Shown: positions 1 through 11,823 of the stretch, in pieces
Layout of the letters: each line of letters starts with the position of its first letter
How positions within the stretch are numbered: the first letter of the stretch is position 1
Source: Hordeum vulgare subsp. vulgare
Taxonomy: Eukaryota; Streptophyta; Magnoliopsida; Poales; Poaceae
Length of the DNA: 64,000 bases
Assembly: GCF_904849725.1 (NCBI RefSeq)
Contig: NC_058518.1
Span: 393,439,581-393,503,580, forward strand
Direction of reading: 5' to 3'
Made by a program: the position numbers and the translations under genes
The notes under the pieces: model-generated
What the model saw: only the letters and a program-made list of their open reading frames with translations
The model's database searches: none
What the model was told of the DNA's origin: nothing

Positions 1-77
1 GAAAGATAATTAGGTCACCATATGAATCAATCATGAGAGCCATTTATAGTTTAGATGTCAAAGATGATAACACTTAA
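1..77 (+). CDS. 3' end of gypsy gag-pro polyprotein (partial, copy A)
   Basis: The last codons of a retroelement polyprotein end at the TAA at 75-77. They match the end of the protease ORF in copy C (46513-47106) with one visible difference, Ser for Gly in the tail IYSLDVKDDNT. Only the C-terminal tail lies in the window; the catalytic part is beyond the left edge. The product would be the gag-protease of an Athila-like Ty3/gypsy element. Confidence 0.85.
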   Translation, partial: KIIRSPYESIMRAIYSLDVKDDNT

Positions 78-2793
78 ACTATGCAATATGCCTAGCCTGG
101 GGCATAAAATAATATCCCTTGTTGGGAGGCAACCCAATAGTTATCTTAAATTTTTGCTTTTTATTTCTATTAGTGTGTGATAACATGATTATTGGCTCTG
201 TAATTATTGTGTTTTATGTTTTAATTAGTACTTGTGCCAAGTAAATCCTTTGGGATGATTTTCATGATGAATAGAATTGATACGGTGCAAAAACTGAAAC
301 TTTGCGCCAAATGCAGAATTTCTCTGATTTTAGTGGAATATCTTTTTAAGCTGAATTTTTGCACTGTCTATAAAAATTCCTCAGGTTGTCGTTATTTTCA
401 GAATTTGTGGAGTTACACAAGTATAGTTTAATAACAGATTACTATGGATTGTTCTATTTCAGTAAAATTCTATTTTTACATGTGTAGTTTGCTTGTTTTG
501 ATGATGCTATGGATTAAATTGGGGGGTATAAGCCATGGATGAGTTAACATACATTACCCTATGCTAAATAAAATAAGAATCAATATGTAACAACACCTAA
601 AAGTATTTCATATGTTGCTTATACTAAAGGATCTCACAAAATTTGTTGAGTTTTATGTCATTGAAGTTTTCAAGTTTTGCGTATTGTTCCGATGGACAAA
701 TGATTAAGGAGTAGCAAAAGCCTAAGATTGGGGATGCCCAAGGTACCCCAATATAATATTCTAGGAAGACTAAAGCGTCTAAGGTTGGAGATGCCTCTTT
801 TCATCTCAATCCATCGATATGTTACTTGGAGCTATATTTTTATTCATCACATGATATGAGTTTTGCTTGGAGCGTCGTTTGCTTATGTTTGCTTTTACTT
901 TTAGTTTACCACAATCATTGTTTGATGTACACACCTATTTCAGATGGAGACCACATCATCACAATTTGTTAGAATACTCTATGTGCTTCACTTAAATCTT
1001 TTAAGCTTAGAAGTTGCTCTAGTACTTCATTATATCATTTTGAGCATGGTGGCGTGTAGATTTTATAGAAATATCATGATCTCATCCTTCACTTATATTT
1101 GTTTGAGAGCTGGACAAATAGTAATGGTAATTTGCATTGGTCATAATACTAGATAAAAAATAATGAGTATCCAATGAATGATGATAAAAACCTTCATGTA
1201 GCATATTGATGTGGTGATATGAAAAAGGTGTGAGTGCATTATTATTAATTCAGATAGGTGTCAATGTTAAGAGATGTTAAACTTCTTATTGGTCTAAAAA
1301 AATTAAAAGGCATGGTGATGATGTGTGAGCATTTGTATTCCTCATTGAAAACTCTGTTGTTTTGAGACAGAGTCACGCGATGGTTAATTCATCCTGACCC
1401 CTCACTTGGCGTGTGCGAGTAGTACTTTGATTTTGGATAAAACTAATAAAAATCGGCAATAAGTATATGAGTTCTTTATGACTAATGTTACACAATGGAC
1501 ATATGTAATATTACCTCCTCATATTTGCTAGCCTCTTCGATACCCTGCATTGCTCGTTCTCACCTTGAGGATCGGTACAACTTCCGCCAGTGCATCCAAA
1601 CCCCGTGAGGTGGCATGCTCTGTTGCACATAAGCCTTGTTATATGTTCCTCAAAACATCCGCCATACCTACCTATCATGTCATTTCCATAGCCATTCCGA
1701 GATATATTGCCACGCAAATTCCATTGTCACGTCACATGACTAGTTCGTTCATCATCATAATGCTTTGCATGATCATATAGAGCTGACATAGTATTTCTGG
1801 CAAAGCCGCCGTTCATCATATTTTTGATACATGTCATGCTAGATCTTTGCACATCCTGGTACATTGCAAGAGGCATTCATACAGAGTCATATCATCCTAT
1901 CAGTTTTCGTATGGAGTTGTAAGTAAATAAAAGTTGATGGTCACCATTATTAGAGCATTGTCCCAGTGAGGAAATAAAAACGGGGAGGCCAAATGAGCCC
2001 ACCATAAAAATGAATGAGAGAAAAAAGAGAGAAGGGACTTTGCTACTATCCTTTACCACACTTGTGCCTCAAAGTGTCACATTGTTCTTCATATAGAGAG
2101 TCTCATGTTATAGGATTCTTATGCTAGTGGGAATCACTTTTCCATAAACTTGGCTTGTATATTTCTATGATGGGCATCCTCAAATGCCTGAGGTCTTCAT
2201 GAGAAAGCAAGTTGGATGCACACCCCACTTAGCTTCAGTGGAGCTTTCATACACTTATAGCTTTTGTGCATTGTTCGCATGGCAATGCCTACTCCTCGCA
2301 TTGATATCTACCGAAGAGAATCTCCATAGCTCGTTGGTACGCCTAGTTAATGTGAGACTATCTTGTCCACTTTTAACCCTTCTAAACCTACCACCATATT
2401 CCATTCCACCTTTATGCTATGCTCAATGGTTCACGCTCATGTATTGCGTGAAGAATAAAAAGTTGATGCATATTAAAAGAGTACGATCAAATTGCCTGAC
2501 TTGAACACTTTGGTGCTTGAAATTTGTATTAATGTGGTGAAGATGGAGCCGTGCGTTGCTAATATAAAAAAGATAGATGGGGGGTAAAACAATCTTTGAG
2601 GATTGTATACTTTGAAAGATTAATGATTTGTTGCTTATACCTATAAGTATTGACATGTTAATGTTTGTTAATTCATCATTTTTCAATGAGCATACATGCA
2701 CAAGGTTCCATCATGGATAACATGTCACATCAAAAATTCTGTTTTTAGCATTTACCTACTAAAGGACGAGTAGGAATTAAGCTTGGGGATGCT

Positions 2794-4481
2794 TGATACA
2801 TCTCCAACGTATCTATAATTTTTTAAATTCCATGCTGATATAGTATCATTCTAGTATGCTTTTAGGGTATTTATTTACCATTTTATATTATTTTTTAGCA
2901 CTAACCTATTGACCCACTACCGAGTGCCAGTTGCTATTTTTTGCGTGTTTTTCACTTTGCAGGTTTTCCATACCAAACGAGGTCCAATTTCCCTAAAAAA
3001 ATTGATGATTTTTTATGGAACAAAATAAGACCAACGAGCATCAGAAGAAGGATGAAGGCCTCAAGAGGGGCCCACAAGCTAACAAGGCGCGGCATGGGGC
3101 GCGCTGATAGCTTGTTCCCCCTCATGGCCCTCCTGACTCCGTTCTTTGGCTTATAAATTATCATCTACCCTAAAAACACCAGGAGGTCCCAAAACACTTT
3201 TTATGCCACCGCAAGTCTCTGTTCTGACAGGAGGCCATCTGGAGCTCCGTTCTGGCACCCTGCCGGATAGGGGATCTATCACGGAGGGCCTCTCCATCAA
3301 CCTTGTTGCCCTCATGATGATGTGTGAGTAGTTCACCACACACATACAGGTCCATAGTCATTACCTAGATGGCAATCCCTCTCTTTGATCTAAAATACAA
3401 TGATCATCGCATCATCGCATTGATCCATATTATGTAGTTCCTTTTGTGCGGTGTGTTTGTTGGGATCTGAAGAATTTTGGGTTTATGTTCAAATTATTTA
3501 TGATGAATATTAGATTCACCTCTAAATTTTTATAAGATTCTTATGTGCATGATTATGATACCTTCATAATTATCTCCGATCTACTGAAAGAGTCTGGCCA
3601 ACTAGATCGGTATTTCTTTGGTGAGAGAGGTGCGTTGTGGTAGGTTCAACCTGGCCAATTTCTATATCCCAGTGACAGAGGGGGACAAGATGCGTCTTTG
3701 TGTTGCTTCTACTAGGGATAAAATGATGGGGTTTATTCACATTGCTTGAGTTTACTTTGTCTACGTCATGTCATCTTACTCCATGAGTCGGCCTATTTTT
3801 TATGGACTTGATGCCCATATACAGATGATCGTTGCGGTGAATATCACATAACTATTCGCTTTTCTGTAAATTTCCCAATAGTAATTTGTTTACCCATCAT
3901 ATGCTATTTTTCCATGAGAGAAGCCTTTAGGGAAAGCTATGGCCCCCGGGTCTGTTCACAACATATTGATAAAACCTTCATTACCTTGTTGTTATCTACT
4001 TGTTTTTATTTTATCTTACTATCTAAAATTAGTGTTTTTATTCCCATGCCCCTGGTTCCTTAGTCGTACTCAGTTTTCCCCACATGCTCATTTTGGGTAA
4101 GCTTTGAGTCATTTTTCGGGAGCAAAAATGAGGAAAATGTGAAAGCATAATTTCATCGCATGGGGAAAAGTGAGCAAAAACTAAGGAAATGGGGAAAACT
4201 GAGTACGACTAAGGAAACAGGGCCATGGGAATAAAAAACCTAAAATTATATACAGACTAGACTTGCTTGCAAATAATAAGACAAGGCGATTGCCATCCCT
4301 CTTGCCTGCGTTGGGTGCATGTTGTTTGTCCTTTTGTGAGCAGCTGCTGAACACGGTTATTGTTGATATTCCTATTGGTTCGATAAACCTTGGTTTCAAA
4401 ATAGAGGGAAATACTTAACCACTTTTTGTTCCGATGACCTACTCCTCTTCATGAAAAACCCAATGTTGATCATGAGTATCA
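2794..4481 (+). repeat. 3' LTR of gypsy element, copy A
   Basis: It begins TGATACATCTCCAACG after the purine tract and ends GAGTATCA, giving TGATAC...GTATCA terminal inverted repeats. It is 1688 bp, including a 208-bp MITE (4032-4239). The same LTR is at 49823-51510, and a diverged copy is the 5' LTR at 31948-33436. The end is defined by where similarity to the 5' LTR stops (33436). Confidence 0.88.
4032..4239. mobile_element. Mutator-type MITE nested in the LTR, copy A
   Basis: A 208-bp non-coding element with near-perfect terminal inverted repeats of about 47 bp. One end reads TTTTTATTCCCATGCC, and its reverse complement lies at 4222-4237. It is flanked by a perfect 9-bp direct repeat, CTAAAATTA, at 4023-4031 and 4240-4248, the target-site length of Mutator-like transposons. 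The matching position in the 5' LTR (about 33190) is empty, so it inserted after the element integrated. Confidence 0.9.
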
Positions 4482-5786
4482 AGCAACACTAAGCATTTTA
4501 GCTGGCTATCGCATATTGTGATATCCCAAGATATCAATGTTATCACATGGAACAACCTGCACCTACAACTAGCAACGCTATATGGCGGGCTGAGCAAGCG
4601 GTAAAATAGCCAAACAGTTGTTTGCTGGGATGAGGAGGGTTCAGGCTTATCATGGCATTTTGGGGGCTTGACAAAAAAAATTTAGGTAGCGAGAAATAGC
4701 GATAGAAATGATACAACTAGCATGGGAATGATAGTAATGATATTCAAGGTAATGGTCATCTTCCCTGGCATTCCACTTGGAAGAAGAGTGAATCTATGAG
4801 GCAGACAAACCGACGTAGTCGAACGAATCCTCATACTCCCAAAAACTTTCAGAACTCTAGCAAGGAGAACCAAATCTAGAGACACATAAATGACACGGTA
4901 AACACCACAGCGTATTCATGACATGATGCACAGACAAGGATGATGCATGTCATGGTTAAATATGCAAATCATGGCAAAGCGCAACAACCAATTACTACAC
5001 ATTAATTGAAGTTCAATATCTAACGAGTTGCATATTGATGAAACTCCACATGTAAATTATTTAGTGCTCTCTTATTCAGGTAACCAACAAGTTTAAATGT
5101 TCTCAACATGGCAAGAGGTTAAACATGAGTAAACTACCTACCTAGGCAAATTAAATGAGGCCAGAAATATCATATAGCATTTCCAAAGTGCGGCGGCATA
5201 TGCAAATTTTGAATTTGGTTCAGATTTGTCTAAACCATAGATTTATGTTTATTAAACAGGAAAAGAAAGTACACCATGTTATTCTACACTTTTTTCTAAT
5301 CAAATTACATATATAGTTTATTTAGTTGAGAGCTATGATTATTTAGTTATGGAATAAACCGTTTTAACATGGCATTTGTGCAAAAAATACAAACAACAAG
5401 CTATAAATTTTAACATGGTTGAAAGTTGTATATTGCTAAACTACATGAAATTATAAGCATTTTATAAATTTAAACATTTTAATCCGATGCATAGTTACTT
5501 AGTTATTATCATTTTAAAATGATGGCATTTTGTATAAATGTGCATGTTTTTGTTATTACACAAATTCACAACATGGAAAAACAACGCACTATAGGTCTAA
5601 TATGGTGAGCCTAGTGCAACTAAGATGTGCCGAGAACGACGAACAATAGCAGAGGCACACTGGGCCAAGCCGTGCAGCATACGGAAAAACCAGGGGGTTT
5701 CCACCCTGGGCTGGGCCTTGAGGAGGCCAGCATGCATGGCGGGTTGGGCACTCGGGCGGTGGAAGTTCGGCTATGGGTGGGGCGAC

Positions 5787-7343
5787 TAATACTTGTGATC
5801 TGCGTTGGGTTTTACGCAAAGAGGAGCAGATGATGCAATATAGTATAGATAAGTATTTCCCATAGTGAGAACCAAGCTTATCGAACCAATAGGAGTAGCA
5901 CGCTACCTCCGTCCTCAGCGACTACACAGAAAGAATCAAACATTTGCACCCAACACGAGCAAGAGGGTTGTCAATCCCCTTGGACTCATTACTTGCAAGA
6001 AAATGAAGTGTGTAGATGATAGTTGATAATTATACATAGCAAAATAAATAAAAAGTAAATAATGGAAGCAAGGTAATGAAATATTTTGTAAGTATATAAG
6101 TGGATAGACTCGGGGGGCATAATTTGACCCTAGTGGCATCTCTCATGTAGAAGGCATACGATGGGTAAACAAATTACTGTTGGGCAATTGATAGAGAAGC
6201 TTGTAGTTATGCAATATTCGTTCATGGCGATGACCATTACATATAGGCATCACATCCGTAAGCAAGTAGACCGACTCCTTTCTGCATCTACTACTATTAC
6301 TCCACCCATCGACCACTATCCGGCATGCATCTAGAGTATTAAGTAAAACAAGGTGATGCTTGGATAAGAATGACATGATGTAGACAAAGTAAATTCAATA
6401 TATATAAACCCCATCATTTTATCCTTAGTGGAAACAATACAAAGATGTGCCTTGTCCCTTTTTATCACTTGGATATAGAGCACCGCCACATTAAACCCAC
6501 TACAACACACCTCTCCCACTAAAGACATAACAATCTAGTTGGCCAAACTATTTCAATAGATCGGAGAGAATTACGAAGCTATCATTTAATCATGCATATG
6601 TAAATAAGGACCAACAAAGAACTCAATATAATATCTTGAACAATCTGGAACTAAACCCACAATTCAACGGATTCCAAAAAATGCATCGCACAAAGTGATT
6701 ACATCCAATAGTTCACTGCAAAGATGCGGTGAACTTTGTATTGAAGATCAAGAGAGAGATAGCTATCTAGGTACTAACTATGGACCCATAGGACTGTAGT
6801 AAACTACTCATGCATCACCATGGGAGCAGCAAGGTTGATGTAAAGGCCCTCCGTGATGGATCCCTCCTTTGGCAGGGCACCCGAACAGGCTTCAGATGGG
6901 AACATGGTGGAACAGAGACTTGCGGTGGCGGAAAAGGTGTTTATAGAGGCTACCTAGGGTTTTCCCAATATATTATGATTTATAGGCCAGAGAGGGGCAT
7001 CAGGAGACGTCGGGGGGAGCCATAAGGCAACAGGGCACGATCACCCCCCTGGGTGCACCCTGTTGGCTTGAGGGCCACAAGCGGCCTCCTTCCGAAGCTT
7101 CTAAGTCTTTTTTTGGTCCACAAAAAATCAACAAAAAGTTTTGTGTAATTGGACTTCGTTTGGTACTGTAAACCTAAAAAGCCAAAAACATGCCGAAAAT
7201 ATCATCTAGCACTAAGCACTCTGTTAATAGGTTAGTGCTTAAAACTAATATGAATCAACAAATAAATGCTCAAATTTTTTCCTAGAATAATAATATTATA
7301 GCATAGAACAATCAAAAATTGTAGGTACGTTGGAGACGTATCA
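5787..7343 (-). mobile_element. Solo LTR with GCGAC target duplication (copy A)
   Basis: On the minus strand it begins TGATACGTCTCCAACG and ends AAGTATTA, so the canonical terminal CA has become TA. It is 1557 bp with no internal domain. A perfect 5-bp direct repeat GCGAC flanks it (5782-5786 and 7344-7348). It belongs to the same broad Athila/Sabrina-like LTR group as 2794-4481 but is a different subfamily in opposite orientation. The usual origin is LTR-LTR recombination of a full element. Confidence 0.93.
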
Positions 7344-7960
7344 GCGACCTACGTTGGCCTACCAGCTGGGGCCCACGCGAGGGTAAGAGAGCGGCGTCAT
7401 GCTCCTCCCGATCCGAGCACAAAGAGGTAGTGACGAAATTGTAGGGACGACAGTTTGCAGTGTGGCTTGACCGGAGCATGGCGGCACAGGCGAGGAGGCC
7501 GGGGATGCGGTCATTGGTGCAGGATCGACCGGATCCAGGGATGTGGTGTCAGAGCGAGGCACGGGCGGTAGCTTGACTAGCTCGGCGCTGACCATGACAT
7601 CTCTTATAGAGGAAAATAAGATAGAGGGACGTGTGTGAGAGAGATATGGATACGAGAGAATAGCTGGAGGAAGGAGAAGGAAGGGGTGGTGATCCGGCCT
7701 TCTCGGGCAAATCTTCGGCGAGGTCGCAGATTCGAGGTCGATGAGGGGTTATATGGAATTTAGGGATTGAGAGATCCTCTCCCGATCTGGAGCGCTATGG
7801 CACGATGACGGTGGGTCGGGTCCCAAGTGTCCCCGGATGAGCTCGGCATGCCCGCGTGAGGATATGGAAGACATGAGGTGTGGCGTCGGCTGTCGGTTGG
7901 GCTCGCATAGAAAACAAGGCAAAGCTATGGTTTTTCCACATTAGAAAGGCTAGGCCTTCC

Positions 7961-7970
7961 TTATATAGGC
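7961..7970 (-). promoter_or_regulatory. TATA box of the minus-strand gypsy LTR
   Basis: Minus-strand GCCTATATAA, about 500 bp into the LTR that starts at 8472. This is a normal place for an LTR core promoter. The same site in copy C (near 54990) has lost one base just upstream. Confidence 0.55.
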
Positions 7971-8472
7971 TGGGTTGGTGGGGGATTTTGCGCCATTTTT
8001 GGACCGTTGCATCACGATCTGACGGACCCAAAGTGGAGGGGTAGCTAGGTGGGGTGTGTAGAACAATTGGTGGCCCGACACGGTTTTGGAAATACAAAAA
8101 ACATATCGTGAGGCCATAGAGTCGTTATAGTTTATCTGTTTGGGTATCAAACGAACTCCGAATGCCACAAAACTTGACACACGGTCTACCTACAATAAAC
8201 CAAGACCGCACGCCATCTTTCACCCCGTTCCGAGAAAATTTTATCCCACTTACAAAATAATATTTAAAAGATGTCGTGGGTGCGTGCGAATGCGTTTGGT
8301 CTCAACATGGTGAACGACAACTACGGGCAGACCCAGCAAGTACAAACGAGTGCAAGTTTTGAAAAACAATGACGACAGAGTGCCGATGCAAAGCGAATGA
8401 TGCGATGATGAATATAACAAACAATTCACATAGCGCGGGAATCATCTAGAGCGTAGGTCCCGGGCTGTTACA

Positions 8473-10746
8473 ACGTCTCTCTTTCTTTATGGTTGCTCAT
8501 GCCGCCATGGTCGCGCCTTGCCTCCTCCTCTTTGTCGTCCTCCATTCACCGATGGCGTTGTTGCCGCTGCTCTGCACCTGATCCTCATCTGTCAAGCGCT
8601 GCCTCCAGCCCGTCCTCTACTTCACGACCACACAATCGTCGCTCTGCATCGGCCTCCTCTATCCATCGCCTCTGGCCTTGCCTCTGAACATCTCCACCTT
8701 CCAGCCTTGTCTGGCGCCAGACAAACCGCTGCCTCATCCGAATTGTATTTGTTTTCTCAAATATCTAGTAAAATCAGGACCGTGGGTTGATTTCATGGAA
8801 GTGCGGGTACTTTTCTACAATATGTGCAACAACGGACCACCACGAGGACTTTGTGCTTTATTATTAGGTAGAGAAGAAAAGTAACGTTCTATTTGGCACC
8901 ATTTACATATGGCTTATTTCTAAAAGATATGTTATAGATGGCATGCACGTTAAAATGGCATGGGTTGCACGGTTAGATTGGGATTTAGGCATCTCCAGTG
9001 CTCTACACTACGACGGCGTTCGTCGTCTAAGTCCTTTTGGTGACTGCGTCCTTCATGTGTCGCCTCCGTGAGCGGCGGCGATAAGACTCAAGAAGTGAAG
9101 GTGTGGTCACCGACGAGAAAGAGTGGAATATGGGAAACGTACCGGCCCACATTGGACACATGCATGGCCATGCCGTTTCCCATGCTACTCATCCTCAACA
9201 GAGTTCGTGACATGTCCATCGCTAGTGGATGGGACGTCGATGATGGAAATGGAGGGTTCGACATTGTCGTCGTCTCACATGCACGGCCAAACAGAGTTTG
9301 GCAATTTATGGACGTGCAACTCTTGGCGTTCTTATATGTGGTCTCCTTTACGTCCGCCGGTGCTGCATGTACGTTGTGAGAAGCGGCTTGATTGCATACG
9401 GCCTCGGTGAGCGCCCACTGCCCGACGACATAGTTGGTTCTTGCGCGACCATGGCTACCACAGCCTCCTCGCTCTCGTGCTCGCCCTAGATTTGGCCCTC
9501 CTCCAGCCGGTGTTGTTCAAGCGCGTGTCAAACGCCAACATACGCGCCGACACAAGTTGCTCCTCTTCCATGGCAGCGTTGAAGTGCGACTATGCCTACT
9601 CCATGGTCAAGCCGATTGCACGTGCGTAGCCTTCGATGCTAAGTCATCGTCTCAGCCTGTCTCCATCATGGGGTCATCATCGAAGATCTCGAGGGGGGAC
9701 TGGCCGGCATGACGGCCTCGATCCACGTGGCATGACGGCTCTGACAACTGCGTGCATCTCCATCGACACGCTCCCCACAGAATGTTCCTGCTCGCTCTCA
9801 TGCAAACGTGGTGCACATGAGGAAGATTGGATCATGTGTGCTTTTCGTCGGGTGTGGCCGCCTTTAGATAGTGGATGTCGGTGAGGCCAAGCGTCTGGGT
9901 GCGTCAATGCATGTGCAAAGGAGTTGGTTTCAAGAGATGCCGACATTGAACGAGCGTGATATATATCCATCCTGTCCCTTCGAGTAAATATCTCTCCGGC
10001 ATTGAACATGCGTGGACATCACGGACACGGAGCATGCATCGCCCTCGCTCGGTAAGCGACTTCAATGCCGACACCAATGAGTGGTCACGTCCATTCCAAG
10101 CTAGCGTTAATGTAGAGCGGTCATTTTAAAACAACATGAATGTGAGCAGCCGACTTCATGCAGGGAATCGCGTGTGCGCTAACAGGTTTTTGATGGCCCG
10201 CGATAGTGAGACACAGGAAATCTGAATTTTTTAGACCAACAGGACAAAAGTTTTAAATGTGTGCGAGAATTCAGCATGAAATGACATTGCGCTTTTTAGA
10301 CTAATTTCTTTTTTGCCACGCCTTGTAGGAATGTTGAACTTTTGTCAATGTCGGATTTTTTTGATTTTTTTATACCGTTCACCGGGAGCAGAAACTCTGT
10401 GTCCTTTAGCTTTGGTCCATTCTTATGTTCTTAAATCAACTTCTGGTTAGGTATGGTAATCTTCTAACTGATTTGGCACTGCGTCATGTGGAGTTCCTGG
10501 TTTACCAAATATGCTTTTCCACAATATCAAAGTATTTGAACACAAATGGTATAGACTTTTTAAACGAGAAGCCACAAAACAACCATTTTCATTAAAAAAA
10601 ACAATGATAAGGGAAAGCACAGGAAAATAAACAATCTCTATTTAACTTTTTTCAGGAATTGAAGAAAACTCAACATTACTTATTATCTTTGGTCTTTTTC
10701 TTGCTACAAATTAGAGCAACAACTAGGACTGATCGAGCAGCCTCAT
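8473..10746. other. Gene-poor spacer, no supported gene (copy A)
   Basis: This is CT- and GC-rich up to about 10130, then AT-rich. Several overlapping ORFs of 60-110 codons occur in all frames. Their frames are not kept between copies A, B and C (for example a 129-codon frame at 19684-20073 is broken in A), so I do not call them genes. The first part may be internal sequence of the minus-strand gypsy element. Copy A lacks about 31 bp near 9931 that copies B and C both have. Confidence 0.6.
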
Positions 10747-11730
10747 CTAGCTGCAATAGCAACTACCATCTGAATGGCAAACCCCAGTTCCGCAGCCTAG
10801 TTTTTTGCAGGCAGTAACACAGCCTCCAGGCGTACAATTAAACTGGTAAGGTTCACGGCCCGCGCATGCGTTGGCTTTCATACCTATGACAGTAAAAAAA
10901 CAAGTGCATCAGAACAAAGAGCAGTTTGTAATTAAAATCGGATACTATATATTACTCCCTCCGTCCTAAAATAAGTGAGTTTAAAATAACTTGGTTTTGT
11001 ATTCAGTTTAAAACAAAACAGAGTCATTTTTGAGTCAGTTATTTTAGAACGAAGGAAGTAGAACACTGTCTTGTGAAAATATCAGGATAGAAGGGGTGTG
11101 CTTATACAAAAGTAGTCTAAACAACTAGTGGTATGTATCCTAAAAAAATAGTAGTATGCTAATTCACAGTTCGCCACCGTTAAAATTATGATGGAATCAG
11201 GACCAGGATGGAGTCCACAAGCAACATGGCTAGTACTCATAGTTCAATACTACTATGAAAACCATTTATTTAAGATGTGTACTACGGTAGGAAATGGGTG
11301 CAAATCTAAAAAACATGGGCAAAAACAACTGTTATCTTCCATGCCGTTGTTAAAATTTAAATTGTATAGCTTGAGCAAGCAGTTTATGTTTGCATATCAA
11401 CTTTGAAGACAACTGAAGGCAGCCAAATGGCCTATTGAACGAAAGCATGGACAATGAGAAAAATATCCGGGCCATGAAATAGGTTCTGATTTCTCTGTGA
11501 TTCACAAGTGACCATCAAATATTCAAATTGACTTGGATATAAATTGGTAAAAATATTATTACCACGCTTATCATTGAAACAGGAGCATCATGCAAAAGGA
11601 CAAGATTCTACTAGTAGAAAGAAAAAATACCTATGCTCTCTGTCTCTGATACTTGACTCGACAAACAAGTGGTTGACATCAGCAAAAGAGCCATAGTCAA
11701 GCACGAAAACCTTCAGTCGATTGGAGCCAT
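10747..11730 (-). CDS. Defensin-like secreted cysteine-rich peptide, copy A (early stop; internal start)
   Basis: Two exons on the minus strand: 11730-11631 (100 bp) and 10883-10747 (137 bp). The 747-bp intron runs GT (11630) to AG (10884). Exon 1 encodes a hydrophobic signal segment around MALLLMSTTCLSSQ. Exon 2 encodes a mature region with eight Cys spaced C-x9-C-x4-C-x3-C-x4-C-x4-C-x5-C-x-C. The CxxxC (CVTAC), GxC (GVC) and CxC (CYC) pieces fit the CS-alpha-beta/defensin-like pattern, and GVCHSDGSC fits a gamma-core. Such plant peptides are exported and act in defence or reproductive signalling; the role here is unknown. In this copy codon 6 is TGA (TCA in B and C). The second in-frame ATG at 11694-11692, with A at -3 and G at +4, could still give a 66-residue precursor. 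It may be functional or an early pseudogene. Confidence 0.75.
10953..11060. mobile_element. Stowaway MITE in the intron, copy A
   Basis: TA target duplication at both ends, 5' TIR CTCCCTCCGTCC and a degraded 3' TIR (GAACGAAGGAAG). About 108 bp. It lies in the intron of the defensin-like gene and is present at the same position in copies B and C, so it predates all the duplications. Confidence 0.9.
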
Positions 11731-11814
11731 AACAAAGTTGTTTACTATTTCCTTGATTCCTATTTGTATTCTATATTTCTTTTGGTCGTGGTGCTTAGCT
11801 GAATCATTCTGCTG

Positions 11815-11823
11815 TTTATATAG
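11815..11823 (-). promoter_or_regulatory. TATA box of defensin-like gene, copy A
   Basis: Minus-strand CTATATAAA, with its near edge 85 bp upstream of the first ATG at 11730. This fits a plant core promoter with a short 5' leader. It is preserved unchanged in copies B (22416-22424) and C (58886-58894). Confidence 0.75.

Larger units (their letters stand above)
1..4481 (+). mobile_element. Athila/Sabrina-like gypsy element, 3' portion (copy A)
   Basis: The order is polyprotein tail (1-77), about 2.7 kb of internal sequence without convincing coding (78-2793), and a 3' LTR (2794-4481). The stretch just after the stop contains TTGGGAGGCAACCCAATA, which I associate with Triticeae Athila-type elements. 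A purine-rich tract (AAGCTTGGGGATGC) sits immediately before the LTR and fits a polypurine tract. No reverse transcriptase, RNase H or integrase frame is visible between the protease stop and the LTR, so the element looks non-autonomous. The 5' half lies outside the window. Confidence 0.85.
4482..8472 (-). mobile_element. Minus-strand gypsy LTR, interrupted twice (copy A)
   Basis: Read on the minus strand this LTR starts TGTAACAGCCCGGGACC at 8472. The adjacent sequence at 8473-8490 is purine-rich on that strand and could be a polypurine tract. A plant TATA element lies near 7961-7970. The body is similar to the LTR at 23602-27825 (compare about 4690-5200 with about 25150-25700). It is broken by the solo LTR at 5787-7343, and its left part is cut off by the gypsy LTR ending at 4481. 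I see no coding sequence in it; the family was not named with confidence. Confidence 0.75.

Noticed and set aside
2184..2504. 106-codon ORF, duplicated at 49213-49533
   Set aside because: Lies in the non-coding 3' region of a retroelement; the matching ORF exists only because the DNA is duplicated.
8508..8582. Signal-peptide-like frame MVAPCLLLFVVLHSP...
   Set aside because: Only 24 codons, no cysteine-rich or other continuation, and no splice partner found.
9068..10009. Several ORFs of 90-110 codons
   Set aside because: Frames are not preserved among copies A, B and C; indels break them without compensation.
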